Positions 36,104-49,800 of a stretch of DNA of 64,000 nt are shown here, in pieces (within the stretch, counting starts at the first letter, position 1; each line of letters starts with the position of its first letter). The notes below the pieces were generated by a model. That model was not told where the DNA came from and did not search any database. It saw only the letters and a list, made by a program, of their open reading frames with translations. Source of the DNA: Leguminivora glycinivorella (Eukaryota > Arthropoda > Insecta > Lepidoptera > Tortricidae); assembly GCF_023078275.1 (NCBI RefSeq), contig NC_062975.1:15971141-16035140 (forward strand), read 5' to 3'. The position numbers were made by a program, and so were the translations under genes.

Positions 36104-37047
36104 TGAAATAAGAAAGAACTGCCCTTCCAAATAAGAGGTTACCACAAACAGAAACACATAGCGGACATAAAGCCCACTATTTATTTTTTCCAGACTTCCT
36201 GTATTTTCTTAGGCTATTTGATATCACAATAAAATCAATATGGTGGGTTCTACAAGAGATATTGGCGAACGACATATTACTTACTTCAACTAAAAATTGT
36301 ATCAATGTTCGAGTGAGTTCATGTCACACGCCAATACAGTTACGGGCAAACCAAGAATGAAATGTAATACTTTACATTATCCGAATGACATCGTTCAGTA
36401 GTCCTAACGATATTAGATTACCTACTTTAGAATTTTAGGTGAGGCCTGCCATTTTAGTGATACGAATATCAAACTATTTGTTATCAGGAAAGGTAAATAG
36501 TTTGCAGTCTCGCGATTGAGAGCTGACCAAATCGAAAGTAAATTGGTCTTTTTGATGAGAAAAATTACTCGTACCTAATTTTTTTTTTTTTAAATTGGTA
36601 AAACTTTCATTTATTCATAATCAAATAAATACAAACCTGATCCGCCACATGCTTCGTCAAAACACAGATGTAATCCGCCCAAGCGTCGTCAGATTTTTAT
36701 TCTACATTATCAATAATAACAAACAAACCACAATATCTGCAACACCCTTCGTCAACACACAAAAACTAACATAACTACAAACTATTTCCATCCCCTCTCT
36801 GCACCGCGCCTGGCCCGAAAGTTCCCATTACGCTGGCCGCATTCCCACGCTGTATAGCGATGGAAACTTGTTGGATCAGCAAACGTCCTAATTAAATTGT
36901 GGGCACGTACATTTCACTCTACGTATACATAAAAATTATCACCATAACATAACCCCACTATTCCTAAGGGTAACTTGAGATCCGCATATTCCGAATGCAC
37001 AGAATCTAGGCAGTCGCCTTAGTCGTAGTCACGTTACTTGATTAAAC
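36104..37047. other. Intergenic, nothing recognised
   Basis: AT-rich with scattered short homopolymers; no exon, RNA gene or clear repeat boundary. Confidence 0.3.
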
Positions 37048-37151
37048 GGTACCGTCAGCAGCAAAGGTGCTCTTATTACACTGACAATGAAGTCGCGTTA
37101 AGATCATTTTGAACACCTCGTCCGCTTAGTCACTTTTGCTGATGACTGTAC
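37048..37151. repeat. Imperfect foldback with GGTACCGTCAGC / GACTGTAC tips
   Basis: GTCAGCAGCAAAGGTGCTCT and ACTTTTGCTGATGACTGTAC are imperfect inverted ends. Confidence 0.5.
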
Positions 37152-38050
37152 ATGCAATTGCATGGACAAAAAATCCTTATAATAAATTTCAGATACGTAT
37201 ACGCTACAATAGTTGCAAGGCACTCTGCAGGTTATCAATCTGTTTTGTTATTTAATAAGTTGCCTGCTGAACTCAAAACAATAAATAATACACAAATATT
37301 TAAAAATATTTTTTTTTTTTTTTATCTAGCCTATAATGGTGTCCCACTGCTGGGCAAAGGCCTCTCCCCTTAACCTCCATGACTCCCGGTTTAGTGCCTC
37401 TTCCGGCCAGTTGGTAAGGAAGGTGTCTAGGTCATCCCTCCATCTTCTTCTGGGCCTGCCGCGTCCGCGCTCTATTTGTGGCATCCACTTGGTGGCTACA
37501 CTAGCCCATCTGTGAGGATGCATGCGGCAGACGTGACCAGCCCAGTCCCATTTGAGCCTGGCAGTCCTCTCGCCGACGTCGGCAATGCGGGTTTTTGAAC
37601 GCAGCGTGGTGTTCCGGATACGATCGGTCCTCTTCACACCTAGAATACTACGCTCAATAGCCCGTTGGCAAACCTTCAATTTGGACTTCTGACTCTCTGT
37701 AAGTGACCACGTTTGAGCACCGTAAGTCAGGACGGGCAGGATACACGTGTCGACGCAAAAATAAATTAAATGCTTTTTTAAATAAATTAAATGCTTAGAG
37801 AAGTGCTTCTATAAGGTAGAAGATTTTTAGTTTAATAATTAAATTGTTTAAATTACACGATTCTTTATCACGATTTATAATTATTTTGACATTATGTATA
37901 ATATTAATGGAATTGTAAATATGAATAATCTATATTAAGATATTTTATTGTTAAGTAATGTAAATATTGTATGTGATTTTCTTTTGTATATTTGTTTCAT
38001 ACACAATCATTTTGTTAATGAATACATAACTATGAACTATGAACTATAAT
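37150..38050 (+). mobile_element. Jockey-like LINE 3' end, interrupted
   Basis: The left part encodes SVLLFNKLPAELKTIN; the right part encodes CLEKCFYKVEDF, then a stop and an A/T-rich tail ending in ATGAACTATGAACTATAATA. The middle is the nested minus-strand RTE fragment. Confidence 0.6.
37310..37762 (-). mobile_element. RTE-type LINE fragment nested in another LINE tail
   Basis: Minus strand: RLKWDWAGHVCRM, RGRPRRRWRDDLDTF and GEAFAQQWDTIIG, followed by a poly(A) tail (T-run at 37308-37322 on plus). It interrupts a Jockey-like 3' end whose parts lie at 37150-37305 and 37763-38050. Confidence 0.8.
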
Positions 38051-38446
38051 AATACGTAAACACGTTACATATACGTTAGTTTTGTTCTTGAGTCTTTTCT
38101 ATTCTACGGGTTTCTACCGAAAAAGAGGTACAATTTTACTTGCAAGATTAACCATAATAGGGATGACGACTACATAAAAAAATAGCATTCTGTTTAGTCC
38201 GTTAGATCGTCCAAAAATACTGAACACATATTTTTCGCTTTATCTATTGAATGAAAAATACAAAGATACAGAGCGTCAAAGTTCCAGGTGGGAGCTTGTG
38301 ACGTCACTTTTAAAATAAAAATTGTACATAGGCGTAACGTCACGCGAAACTTCAACGCACTGTACCGTCGTCATTTTTCATTTACGAGAAAAAATTATAA
38401 ATATGTGTCCAACATTTTTTGATAATCTAACTGACGGACTAAATAG

Positions 38447-38452
38447 TTTATT
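38447..38452 (-). terminator. Possible poly(A) signal of the ZAD zinc-finger gene
   Basis: AATAAA on the minus strand 13 bases after the stop codon at 38465-38467. Such close spacing is unusual but not unknown. Confidence 0.3.
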
Positions 38453-38464
38453 TAGTCGTCTCGC

Positions 38465-41400
38465 CTATAACTGGGCACATACTTGTTTGCCAATGAAGAC
38501 TTCGGGAGGTGGAGCCATTGCACCGGACCGCGCGACCGCCACCAGCTCACGCATTAGAACTCGTTCGCGCGCCAACACCTGGTGAATACATAAAGTAGAG
38601 AACTTCGAGTTCAAAACCTTTATTACAGTAATAAATCAGGACTAACTGACAATGTAACCTACATTATACTAAATCATAATGTCAATAATAAGCGTGATCA
38701 TTCACAAAATAGCCTCATGATGAAAATAAAAATGTGTGATGGCCATTCCTGTCTACCTAGAGTCGTAGAAATAAAGTACATAATCCCGAAATAGGATAGA
38801 GACCAGAATCACAGAATGGACCTCCTTTATGATCTGAACATTGTTTCAAATTATTTTGTGAAGTAGGTATTTTTATCGTTTGTCGACCGGTCTGGCCTAG
38901 CGCGTAGTGACCCTGCCTGCTACGCCGCGGTCCCGGGTTCGAATCCCGGTAAGGGCATTTTTTTGTGTGATGAGCACAGATATTTGTTCCTGAGTCATGG
39001 ATGTTTTCTATGTATTTGTATACTTATATCATATATATCGTTGTCTGAGTACCTGCAACACAAGCCACCCTGAGCTTACCGTGGGACTCAGTCAATCTGT
39101 GTAAGAAAGTCCTATAATATTTATTTATTTTATTTAAATGCATTTTTTCTCACCTCTGCGTTCATGACGTTGACTGAGCGGCGCTTGAGGAACACCCCGT
39201 GCTTCTTCAGACAGTGCCGGTTGAAATCGTGCTTGTAACTGTACGGTTGAGAACAGAGCTGCAACAGAAACGTTACTCAAGACCTATCTTGGAGTGGACG
39301 AGGTGGAGTCATCAAGGACTGGATTTTTTAAAATTACAGCATTTTTGTAGATCACTGTACGGCTGCCAAAAACTTAATTAGAAAACTCCAGAATCGGAGG
39401 ACGAATTCTAAGTTTTGATGAATTCGCTCTATGGAAAAAATACAAACTGAAATGCATCTCAAGTAAAAACACTATTCTAATTAACACAAGTCAAATTATA
39501 ATCTACTGAAAATATTTCAACTTGTGCTACCTTAAAGTAGTCACACTACTATATATATAAATTAAAACCGAAATAAAATGGCACCAGAGGCTTGGTCACT
39601 TTTTCTTTCATATGTGTAATTTATTTCGGTTTTAAAAACACTATGTCTAAAAACTAAACAAAAATATGCATCAAGGGAATATATCCATTATTACTTTATA
39701 AAGTTCTAAATCTCGGATGTTATTTAAGTATCTGTCATATCACGTACACGATAAAATTGTGTATAATGCTCCTGAGACGTTGTAAGCGTTGAATGACATG
39801 TTGCATGGTTCGCACTGGACATTTCCTATTGACGGTTGTCCCCTGTGTAAAGTGGGTATCATGAATCTATTACTCTACCTCATTACCAAACTAAAATGGA
39901 GTTGGGCGGGACATGTTGCTAGGCAGACTGATGGCAGAAGGACTAAAATGTTAACAGAATGGAATGGCACTCACAGATGTAAGAAGCGCTTGGCATCCGT
40001 TAGCTCGTTGGGTGGACGACATTGTGGGTCACAACTGAATGAGACTAGCTCAGGACCGGGACAAGTGGCGTACTAGAAGAGAGGCCTGTGCTCAGCAGTA
40101 GGTGGTAAAGGGCTGATATGATGATGATTACTCTACCTCACAGTTGTAAGGCCTTTCCCCCGTGTGCACTCTCATGTGGTGTCTCAGCCCGAATCTTGAG
40201 AAAAACGACATGTTGCATAGTTCGCACTGGACATTCTTGTTGGCCGAGTTGTGGGTGCGGACATGCCGTGATAGCTGGTGGCCCTGGAAACACGGCGTAT
40301 TGAAGAGAAGAATACAACTAGGATGTAAAGCGAGTCCTGGGTTCAAGTCTGACCAAAGGCAGTAATTTTTCACTTTTAAATTGAAGTAAGCTAATATTGT
40401 AAGGTACAAACGGACAATTGCTCAAAGGTTAACTGGAAGAGATCCCTTAAAGGGATAAGTTCGCCTTTGTAATAATGATAAGCTCTTTTTCTTGTGTTGT
40501 ATTATTTTCTGGTACAATAAAGTGTTTCACTACTACTTACAATTTTGACTGGCTGGTAATTAACTATTAGATATTTTTCTAATTCTGACCGTACCTACGC
40601 AATGAAACTAGGCAACCTAATTGTGTCAATGTTAATATTATCCATCTATCATAATATTCACTATCACAAATAAATAGATGCGGGTATATATTTCTTACAT
40701 TACATATCTTAGAGTAAATAAAGCCGCAGATTTGGTTTACTTAAAACTAAACAGATATATTTTAGTCAGCCAGTCTTAGTTTCTTATCTACGTAAATAAA
40801 TATCTCTTAAGTCAAACAGTGTTCTTAATAATGGGCCAGATAACGCTCACCCACTTGTTGAACAAATAAACAAGACTCACCCTCTTGTAAGACTTGCTGC
40901 AGGTTTCACATACATATCTTCTCGTCTGGTCGTGACATTTTTGGTGTCTGTAAACAATTAAATTATGTTTCAGTCAAAGAGGATCTAGTTTTATAGAGAG
41001 TTACTGTCAAAGTAAAATGTGTAGTCACAGTGCATAGACTGCCATCTCTCGATACAAGCTTAAAACTTTTGAACCTCAGATTTGACAATTTGGACCATAT
41101 TCTTATCTTGATATGTGTTAAAATGTCAACTATTAATATTAGCGCCATCTAGCCGAGCATCCTCCAAAGGTGTATCGCTATCTAGGTCACCGTACCTTTT
41201 TCTGTATGGTTTTGAGGTACGTTTTTTTCTTAGACTTTATCTGTCTATACGGAGTTACATATGTCTTTGGTTTCAGTCAACTAACTGACTAAGGATCAGT
41301 TGCATCCACCTTTGTTATCAGACAAATAAACATAAGTGCGTTTTCACATTTTCGATCTGGGGGGTTACCAGTGCTAAAGCCGTTCAGTTTAGGTTGAGAG

Positions 41401-44400
41401 AGAGAGGACGGAGCATTTTATAGCTGTGTCCCTTTCTCTCATCTGAGATATCGGATATCGTGTAAGACCGATATCCTATAACAGGCTGTATTTTGATAGC
41501 GGGTCAGTAAAGGTAGGTCCCGTACTGCCACTCACTCACAAAGGTCATTTTTCACAAACTTCTTTTTTTGACGCCAATCGATCCTTTCCTATCAATTCCG
41601 GCTAGAAAATCCACAATTCGAGAAAAACGTTTCCAATACAATTTGTATCACAGCCTGTATGATTTTTCCAAAATATGTAAACGCCAATCTGGAATAGATG
41701 GAAGAAGACTGTTTTCTCCTAAGACCTCTTGTCTCCTAAGACTGTTTTCGCGTAGCAGCACGGGATCTGGTAGCTATCCTCTTTGACCCGCCATCAAAAT
41801 ACACCCTGTATATTAAATACGCCATCTTTGACTTCCTGTCTGCATCGCTTCCTGCATCCGAAAACGCTCTAACACAGCAGAGGTCTTCCGCTACAATCGG
41901 GTGCAACCGGCCCTATGTAGGTTTGTATAAGTACTATAAGTTACTAACTGGGTAGTGCATGTTTCTACCTACGTATAATAATTTATTTATTTATGAACTT
42001 AAAAAAAACATGTTTACATAACCAATGAGTCACGAAACTTAGATAACGAAAACAAAGAGAAAAAAGACAAAAAAAGAGAAAAGAAAATTAATCAATTCAT
42101 TTGGGCGATGACGTCACAGTGTGGCTCCGTTGCGTCGTTTGCCCCGGTGTTGGATTCGGCAGGTTGCCCCGGAACCGCCGAAAAACCACACCTTTCGGCC
42201 AGAAGTCTGCGCTCGCGATGGTGTCCTGCAGCGAGTCTTATAGAGAGTTACTGTCAAAGTAAAATGTGTAATCACGGTGCATAGACTGCCATCTCTCGAC
42301 AAAAGCTTAAAACTTTTGAACCTCAGTTTTGACAATTTGGCCGATATTGTTAGCATGATATGTGTTAAAATGTCAAATATTAATATTAGCATAGATTAAT
42401 TACTCTTAGTTTTCGAGTTATTTACAGATGGCGCTGTTTTCAATGTTGAAAAGTGCCACCTAGTGAGATAATAATTAATTACATTGCCGAGTAACCACAT
42501 CTGAATATGATTCAATATTTTGAGCCGGCGGCACCTCGTTTTTTGGCTTAGGGGTTAGAGTATCTGACTTGCATTTTTGAGATCTCAGGTTCGAGACCCA
42601 GCTCCGGTTTTTTTTTTAATGTGTTTAAAAAGAATTATGTTGTTAAGAATTATGTTGTTGTTTTTCGCTTTTTTTATTTTTCTAGTTGAATATTAGAAAA
42701 ATAAGTATGATGTGAAGTTGAATCATACAAAAGTAAGTATGAATTGTTCGCGCCTACTTGTTGTGTGTTTGAATCATAGAAAAGTAAGTATGAATTGTTC
42801 GCGCCTACTTGTTGTGTGTTTATAAAACCCATAGGCCCATAGGGAGGTACCTATCTACCTACTCTACTCTCCAATCACTTATGTGACGTTGTCTCTTTCC
42901 AAAGACCGATGTGCAAGTTTTATCGCCCTTTACTGTATTTATATAAATTTATCGGTACCCATAAGTATTAAAAATCTTTATTTAGGCACCTACAGCTATA
43001 CAGTCAAGGAATTTGATTCCCTGCCCATTTAATAGAATCGTTGTTAGAAATACGTATATAGTATTTTATTTTATTCCATATATCTTTGGTTATACTTACC
43101 TAGTATTGAAATGTCAAATTACTTAGCACTGTTTTTGACATTTCAAATTAACTCGACCAAATTATGTAGGTTGCTTATAGGCGTATCGTCCGAAACTAAA
43201 CTTAACACGTGTTTCTAATTTAGTAGCGTTGCTCATGTTTTATGCATCATCAAAGCAACGTCTTCATCTAGCTAGATCTTATGGTTTTTTGTGTTTCCTC
43301 GGAAGAAATCATTTATATTGGTCCCTAGTATCACTGTACAAAGTGGCTTGCTTTTTGCATAAAGTGCAGCTTTTTTGACCACAATTTCGCCGTAAGCCTT
43401 ATATCTCTTTTCGTTTTTGTTTCACTATTGATAGCTAGCCAAGGCGCGTAAAACTAAATCCAGTGATAATTTTGTCTGTGACAAGAAGTGAGAGGAATAG
43501 TTCCCGTCATAGTTATCATTGTTATCAACAAACAATATTTCTTTAATCTTCACAAAACATTAAACTATTTGTTATAAGGGCCCGCGCAGACGGGCGACAA
43601 AGTCACTCGACGACTTTTTTGTCTCTGTCGTAACTCCTTGCGACAATTTCAAAGGTGCGCACACGGGAACGACAGCGATGCAACCACAGACTACTATGAA
43701 GATACTACGGACGCAACTTTTTCTTTTTTCATGAAATTAAGAGCCTATCCAAAAAACATTTTTGGTACTTCAGAATAAGTGTTTAAAAGTTTTGATGAAC
43801 TCGTTAGAATTTTACAACCCGGCATCGTTTTCCTCAATATTGTAGGACTATTCTTTTAAGGCTGCTTTCAAAAAAAACGTCAAAAGAATGTAAAATTGAT
43901 AGTTTTAGTCGGTGAAATACTACACTTTCCGTTATCCAATAGATTTATTTAATTCAAGTTCCAATTAGAGCATCTTATTATCTTGATTTTTATAAGACTG
44001 GATTTTTGAAAACTAACTCACTAAATTAATTATGAATTTTTCTCTAATGCACGTTTAGAAAAACGCACGTATAGAGCTGAATCAGTCGATCTTATCTGTA
44101 AAATTTGGACAATTTTGAATATTAAAACGGGTAAATTTATAATTCGTATATCCTGTACCACAATCATTTCAGACTAGATTTTTATTTTAAGTATTTGAAA
44201 AAGAGTAAACTAGCCTAAGGCGAATTCAATTTTTTTCAGAAATTACCTAAAATTAAGTGACAATTTCTTTGAAAATCTACATCACATCGAAGTAAGTTTT
44301 GTACTAAATTAATCTTCAACGTTTACTTAAATTGCTGTTATGCCTTAGTGATTATAAATTGCTATTATTGATTTTTGCCAATTTTTTGAAAACGAGCCTT

Positions 44401-46745
44401 CACCGGTACAATTATTACCACTTTTGGACATTTTCTCATATTTTGTTAGACCAAGTAGAAAAAGTCCTATAATGTGATATATATTTATAAACTACTCGCA
44501 AAGCCCTTTAATTTGATACCACACACGGTATGATCGAGCGCTCGGTTGCGATTTCACTATTTTTAACACGAAAGCCCTCTTAAATTCTTGTCATATAAAG
44601 TCGGTCTTACCTCTACTTCTGAAGAATTGAAATTAAACGACAGGTATCAATGTCGACTTCAACAATCGGCATTTAAAATTATATTTTTTTTCGAATAATA
44701 ACATACGTTTGCCCAGGCGGTTGAGTGATAACTGTCAAAATGACAACCGACCGGCGACTATTTTGTCACCGTGTGCGCACTTGCATTGAAACATATAGAG
44801 AATGAGACAGTTACGTCGCAGGCTTGTCGTCACTCGTCGAACCCGCAGACAAAAAGGTTGCGTTGCAACGTGTGCGCACTTTCATACTAGCCTATAGACC
44901 GATACGCATACTTTGCAAAGACCAACGCCTGGACTTAAACGTCAAATTCAATACTAAAAGAGTTCAAACCAAAGGGACAGCTCAATCACATTTTTTGCCA
45001 TACGAAATTAAACCTTATTACTGAAACAGAAAGTCGATCGTATCAGACTAGCGAAAACGGTCCACATGAGAGGGCATTGTTTGGGCTGGTGTCCTTCTCG
45101 CACGTGTTGCCAGTGTTAATGAGGTTCCCATATTAGTAGTATTTTTATCTGTATATTACCTGACTTTATAACTTCTTATTTTATTTTAATGTTATATTCA
45201 AACTAGGGTTTCGATATATTTCAAAAAATTTGAAAATAATTATAATGTAATTATTTTGATGCCAGTAAATCAAAGATTTGTATAATTAAAAAATACTTTC
45301 AATTGGGTGTTAGTAGATTTAGTAGTAACTTTGAAAATTGACTGGTATCCCCAATTTATGACAGTGATGACGTCACTGAATAATGTTGACATTGTCAGCA
45401 AGTGCGAGAGGGACACCAGCCCAAACAATTACCTCCTAACATGTGGACACACTTTTGATAAATCTTTAATAACTTAATCATAACAATAGTGAAGTGTCCT
45501 AACTAAACAATCTAAATTCAAGTTTAATAATTTCAATAATGTGTTATAAATATTAAAAATGTAAAATATAAGGAATTACAGCGATGTATCGTATTTTAAT
45601 TAAAATGAGAAAGTGTTATCAACACACCGGGATGTGATGGTGGCTAGAATGAAACAAACACAAGCCTCAAAAATCAGCAATCAGCCAACCAAGATGTCAA
45701 GTATGAAGACCTGCAAGGACAACGGGATGACCTCTAGGCAGTCACTGATCGGTTCCAGCAATGCCAAGAGATACATGAGCAGGCATTACAACGCATCCGG
45801 GACCTCGAGCAGCAACTGCAGGAGTCGGATTCAAAATGGTATTGCAAGTATTGCTCCGGGAACTCCGCTCTGGCTGAAAACAATTTAAGTATATTTGCTG
45901 AATATAATATATTTGATTTAGATGTGGTTCATGACAGTGCATCATGCTCTCCAATGAAAGACCCTGTAGATTTAAAACAGTCTGTGCACATAGAGGGCGG
46001 CAGTGATCCCAGAGTGACGTTGAAAGGGTCAAATAAAATTAAAAAATATCTAAAGCTAAGCAAATTCAAAATACATCAAAATGTAACAGCTGCCTTAAGC
46101 GATGAGCTTCTAAACTGTCAATACCAACTTGACCTGACAGCACAGGAGTTGAACCATCGCTCCGATGAATTTCACAAATTAGAATTGAAACTAAAAGACC
46201 TGAATAATAGATATGAACTGACAAGTAAAGCATTACACGAGTACATCTTTTGTGAATAACGTTCTAGATCCATCGAGCGTGTACCCTGTGTGCATGGACT
46301 CGCCTGCGCCCGCTTGTTCGAGCCGCGCCCGAGCCGGCTTAGCCCCGCTCCCACAAGCCCGCGCCCGTGCGCCGTCGCGCCGGCTCCGTCGCCGTCGAGC
46401 CTTCTGCAGCTGGCGCTGTCGCGGCTGGCCGCCGAGCCTTCTGCAGCTGGCGCTGTCGCGGCTGACCGCCGAGCCCTCTGCAGCTGGCGCTGTCGTGGCT
46501 GATCGCCGAGCCTGAGCCTCGGCCGCCGGCCCCCCGCCGCCGCTCCGCCCCGCGGCGGCATTATATATATTTTTTTCTTTAGTTGAGACATCAAGAGTCT
46601 TTTAAAACTCTAAAGTTATTTTAGTTATTTTTTATTTGTATCAGTTCGTTTTTTTTTTCTTCATCATGTATATTTTTTTTATTTTTTAACCCCCGACGCA
46701 AAAACGAAGGGGTGTTATAAGTTTGACGTGTCTGTCTGTCTGTCC

Positions 46746-46801
<56 letters not shown>

Positions 46802-46803
46802 GC

Positions 46804-46839
<36 letters not shown>

Positions 46840-49800
46840 GTGTGTGTCTGTCTGTGGCATCGTAGCTGCCGAACGGATGAACCGATTTCGATTTACTTTT
46901 TTTTTGTTTGAAAGCTGAGTTAGTCGGGATTGTTCTTAGCCATGTTTCATGAAAATCGGTGTACTATGCCGCGGTCGGGGGTTTTTTCAAAATTTTAATT
47001 TTTTAGATATACCTTGACACTTAGAGACTCTATACAGTATCTCTAACATCTCTTATTAAGCATAGTAGCTTTGTACTTTGTATAATTTATTGAAATTAAT
47101 TTCCATAGAGCAGTCTGTTAATATTTTCTTTATGAATACTTTTGCATGTGTATTTTGAAAAAAAGTGGCTGAGGCGTAGGGTTAAAGCCGGCGTAGCTTT
47201 ATTTGACGTTCATATCATTGTAATATGCCTACTTGGAAATAGTGCATTACGATACAAGTGCGTAAAAATCGACACGAGTTACGAATTTCCTTTTCGCACG
47301 TGTATCGTACGACGTTTTTCAGTACAGATGGCCCTCCGAAGTTTAGACCTGACATATACTCGTAATGAACCACTTCTCGCACTAGTGCGTAAAAAAAAAC
47401 ACCATCTGTACTGAAAATAAATATTTCAATGCATTTCAACACTTAGCATGATAATTAAGAAACTTTTCAAAGAATTTAATTAATAAAATTGACTTATAAA
47501 TATATTGTTTTATTCCACATTCATATATTTAAAAAAATCGATGAGAAATGATGAATGTTGATCATAAATTAGCCGCAAATCGTACAACTTCTGTCTTATT
47601 CTGATAATAGTGCCATCTGACTCTGTCGTGCTGATATATGTAGCTGTTTGTGGTAAAACATTTTTATAGTAATAAAAATAAAATAATCTGAAAGTAATAC
47701 TTCCGTCTTAGTGCGTTTTCACATTATACGATCCGATATCGGATGCAGGACCGATATCCCATATATTTAAGCCGCCATTTTTGATTTTCGCCTTTGAAAT
47801 CCTTCCTGACATCCGCACTTAGGGTTGTAATATTTTACGTAGCATATTTTGCCTATTCTGGGATGTACGTCCAAGATAATTTAGAATAATCGTTAAAACT
47901 TGTGCAAAAAAAAAAACAAATACTAATGATAATGAATGTGCATATTGAGAGTCAAGAGTATTGTACGCCAAATTCTGGCAGATTGTGATGTTACAAAATA
48001 CTAACCCTATCATCAATTCATCATTTATAAAGTCGCCGTCAATAGAATTTGTGAACAATGTAAACAAACCTTGTACGTTGTCAAAAAGTCTTTAATTTTC
48101 ATTCTAACTCATCAGATACTGGCTAAATCCAACCTTTGAAATAATAAAATTGTGCTAAAATATTGATATTTTGTATAATGGTTTGTTTACATTGTTGGCA
48201 ATTTCTATTGACAGCGATTTTAACTACTCACATTCGAACAATAAATAAATTGAATTTAAAACTTATCTTCAATATGCCAACTTTGTTTAGCATGCAGTGT
48301 TGTGCATCTTGCATACGCGCCATCTACCGGATTATAATGTTTGCTATTAGTCATCAAACGTACAAAACACTTCCCATGAATTGAATCTGATTCAAGTACC
48401 CGATTGGTAAAAAATGACTTAATTGTTTTTGTTAATTTCGGTGTTATATAGTGATAATGTTGTACGATCATGTTCCAAATTTTGAAATAATACGACTTAG
48501 GTCATTTAAATGAAATTATTTCGTGAATTGAACAATACCATTTGTCGCGAGAGTATAGTAATGCCATCTATTGTTTTACGAGTCAAACATATAAAACGAT
48601 GTACTGAGTTACACGTCTTCCTTTATTTAGTTTAGTCTATGATATTAGAGCTAGCGCCATCTAGCCGAGCGTTCCCCAAAGGTGTAACGCCATCTAGGCC
48701 ACCGTACCTTTTTCTCTAGGGCTTTGAGGTACGTTTTTTTCTTAGACTTTGTCCGTCTATACGGAGTTATATATGTCTTTGATAAGTACTTAAGTAGCAT
48801 CAGGTACTAACTGGGTAAGTCCATGTTTCGTGTGGAAAGTCGCGACGCACTGGTCACAACGGAAGTCGCGGACGGAGGTGTGGCCGAGCTCGTGTTTCAG
48901 CATAGCGCTGCGGTGGTGGAATGTTCTACCGCAGCCCTGCAATATAAGTGAAATGGGGCAGTGAAATCTGTTACAAGTACCTAGTAGCAGCACAGTATAA
49001 TAAAGAGCACTATAGTACAGTATGGCCACTCCCGCTCCCCGCTGAAAGTGCCGCCTACCCGCTCTCGGTTACCTTACAGTTATCGCCTGTCAAAACGCGA
49101 AGTCGACCAGTCATATTATCTCACTCATACAAGCATAGTACGCGTTCACCTACACGAGCTTAAGACGCAACTATGGGTAAGAGTGAGTGGCAAATATCTG
49201 CATCTCTTTCTTGCATATACCTCTGTTTCAAAACTTGCAGCAATAACTTGCTGGTGTAAACTCAGCTTAAAACTTGTAAGTTGCCGCTAATGTAGTATGT
49301 AAATACTAGCTCCTTGTAACAGAAACAAAGAGGTGTTTTTCAATCTGTGAGCCGTGTCAGTCGCGACAACTCAGGGGCTTCTAAAATGGCACCCTTATTA
49401 TGATACTGGGCATTTTCGCGAAAAAAGATTCAAAAACTTTTGTTTCTAAAATGGGCAAATTTAATGTTTTCTCTACTCAGAATCACGAACCCTTTGCATC
49501 CTACTGGGCGGAAAAATGCGTCCCAAATTTAATTTTTCCACTTTGTTACTATTTTTCAAAAACTTTGTACAGCAGTTACATAGTGGAAAATATGCAAAAT
49601 AATAGAAAATTTTGGAACCATTTTTTTGTCTCTTGTTTTTTGTCTTATATCGAAAGAGCTTGTGATTCTGAGTAGGAAAAACACAAAATTTACCTACCTT
49701 AGAAAATATATTTTTGGTGATTCTTCTCACGAAAATGCTCTACTAAGATAAAACAAATCTTACCTCAACGCTGCACTTATACACTGGCTCCCCATGCAAC

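Noticed and set aside
46252..46594. Arg/Ala-rich ORFs on both strands
   Set aside because: GC-rich minisatellite with a 37-bp period; open frames follow from composition.
46723..46911. ORF of alternating Cys-Leu-Ser-Val
   Set aside because: Translation of a GTCT microsatellite in a Lep1-like element.
49400..49730. Opposed ORFs with similar Phe/Lys-rich products
   Set aside because: They are the two strands of a foldback-like AT-rich repeat in a zinc-finger intron (paired ends with GATTCTGAGTAG-type sequence), not genes.
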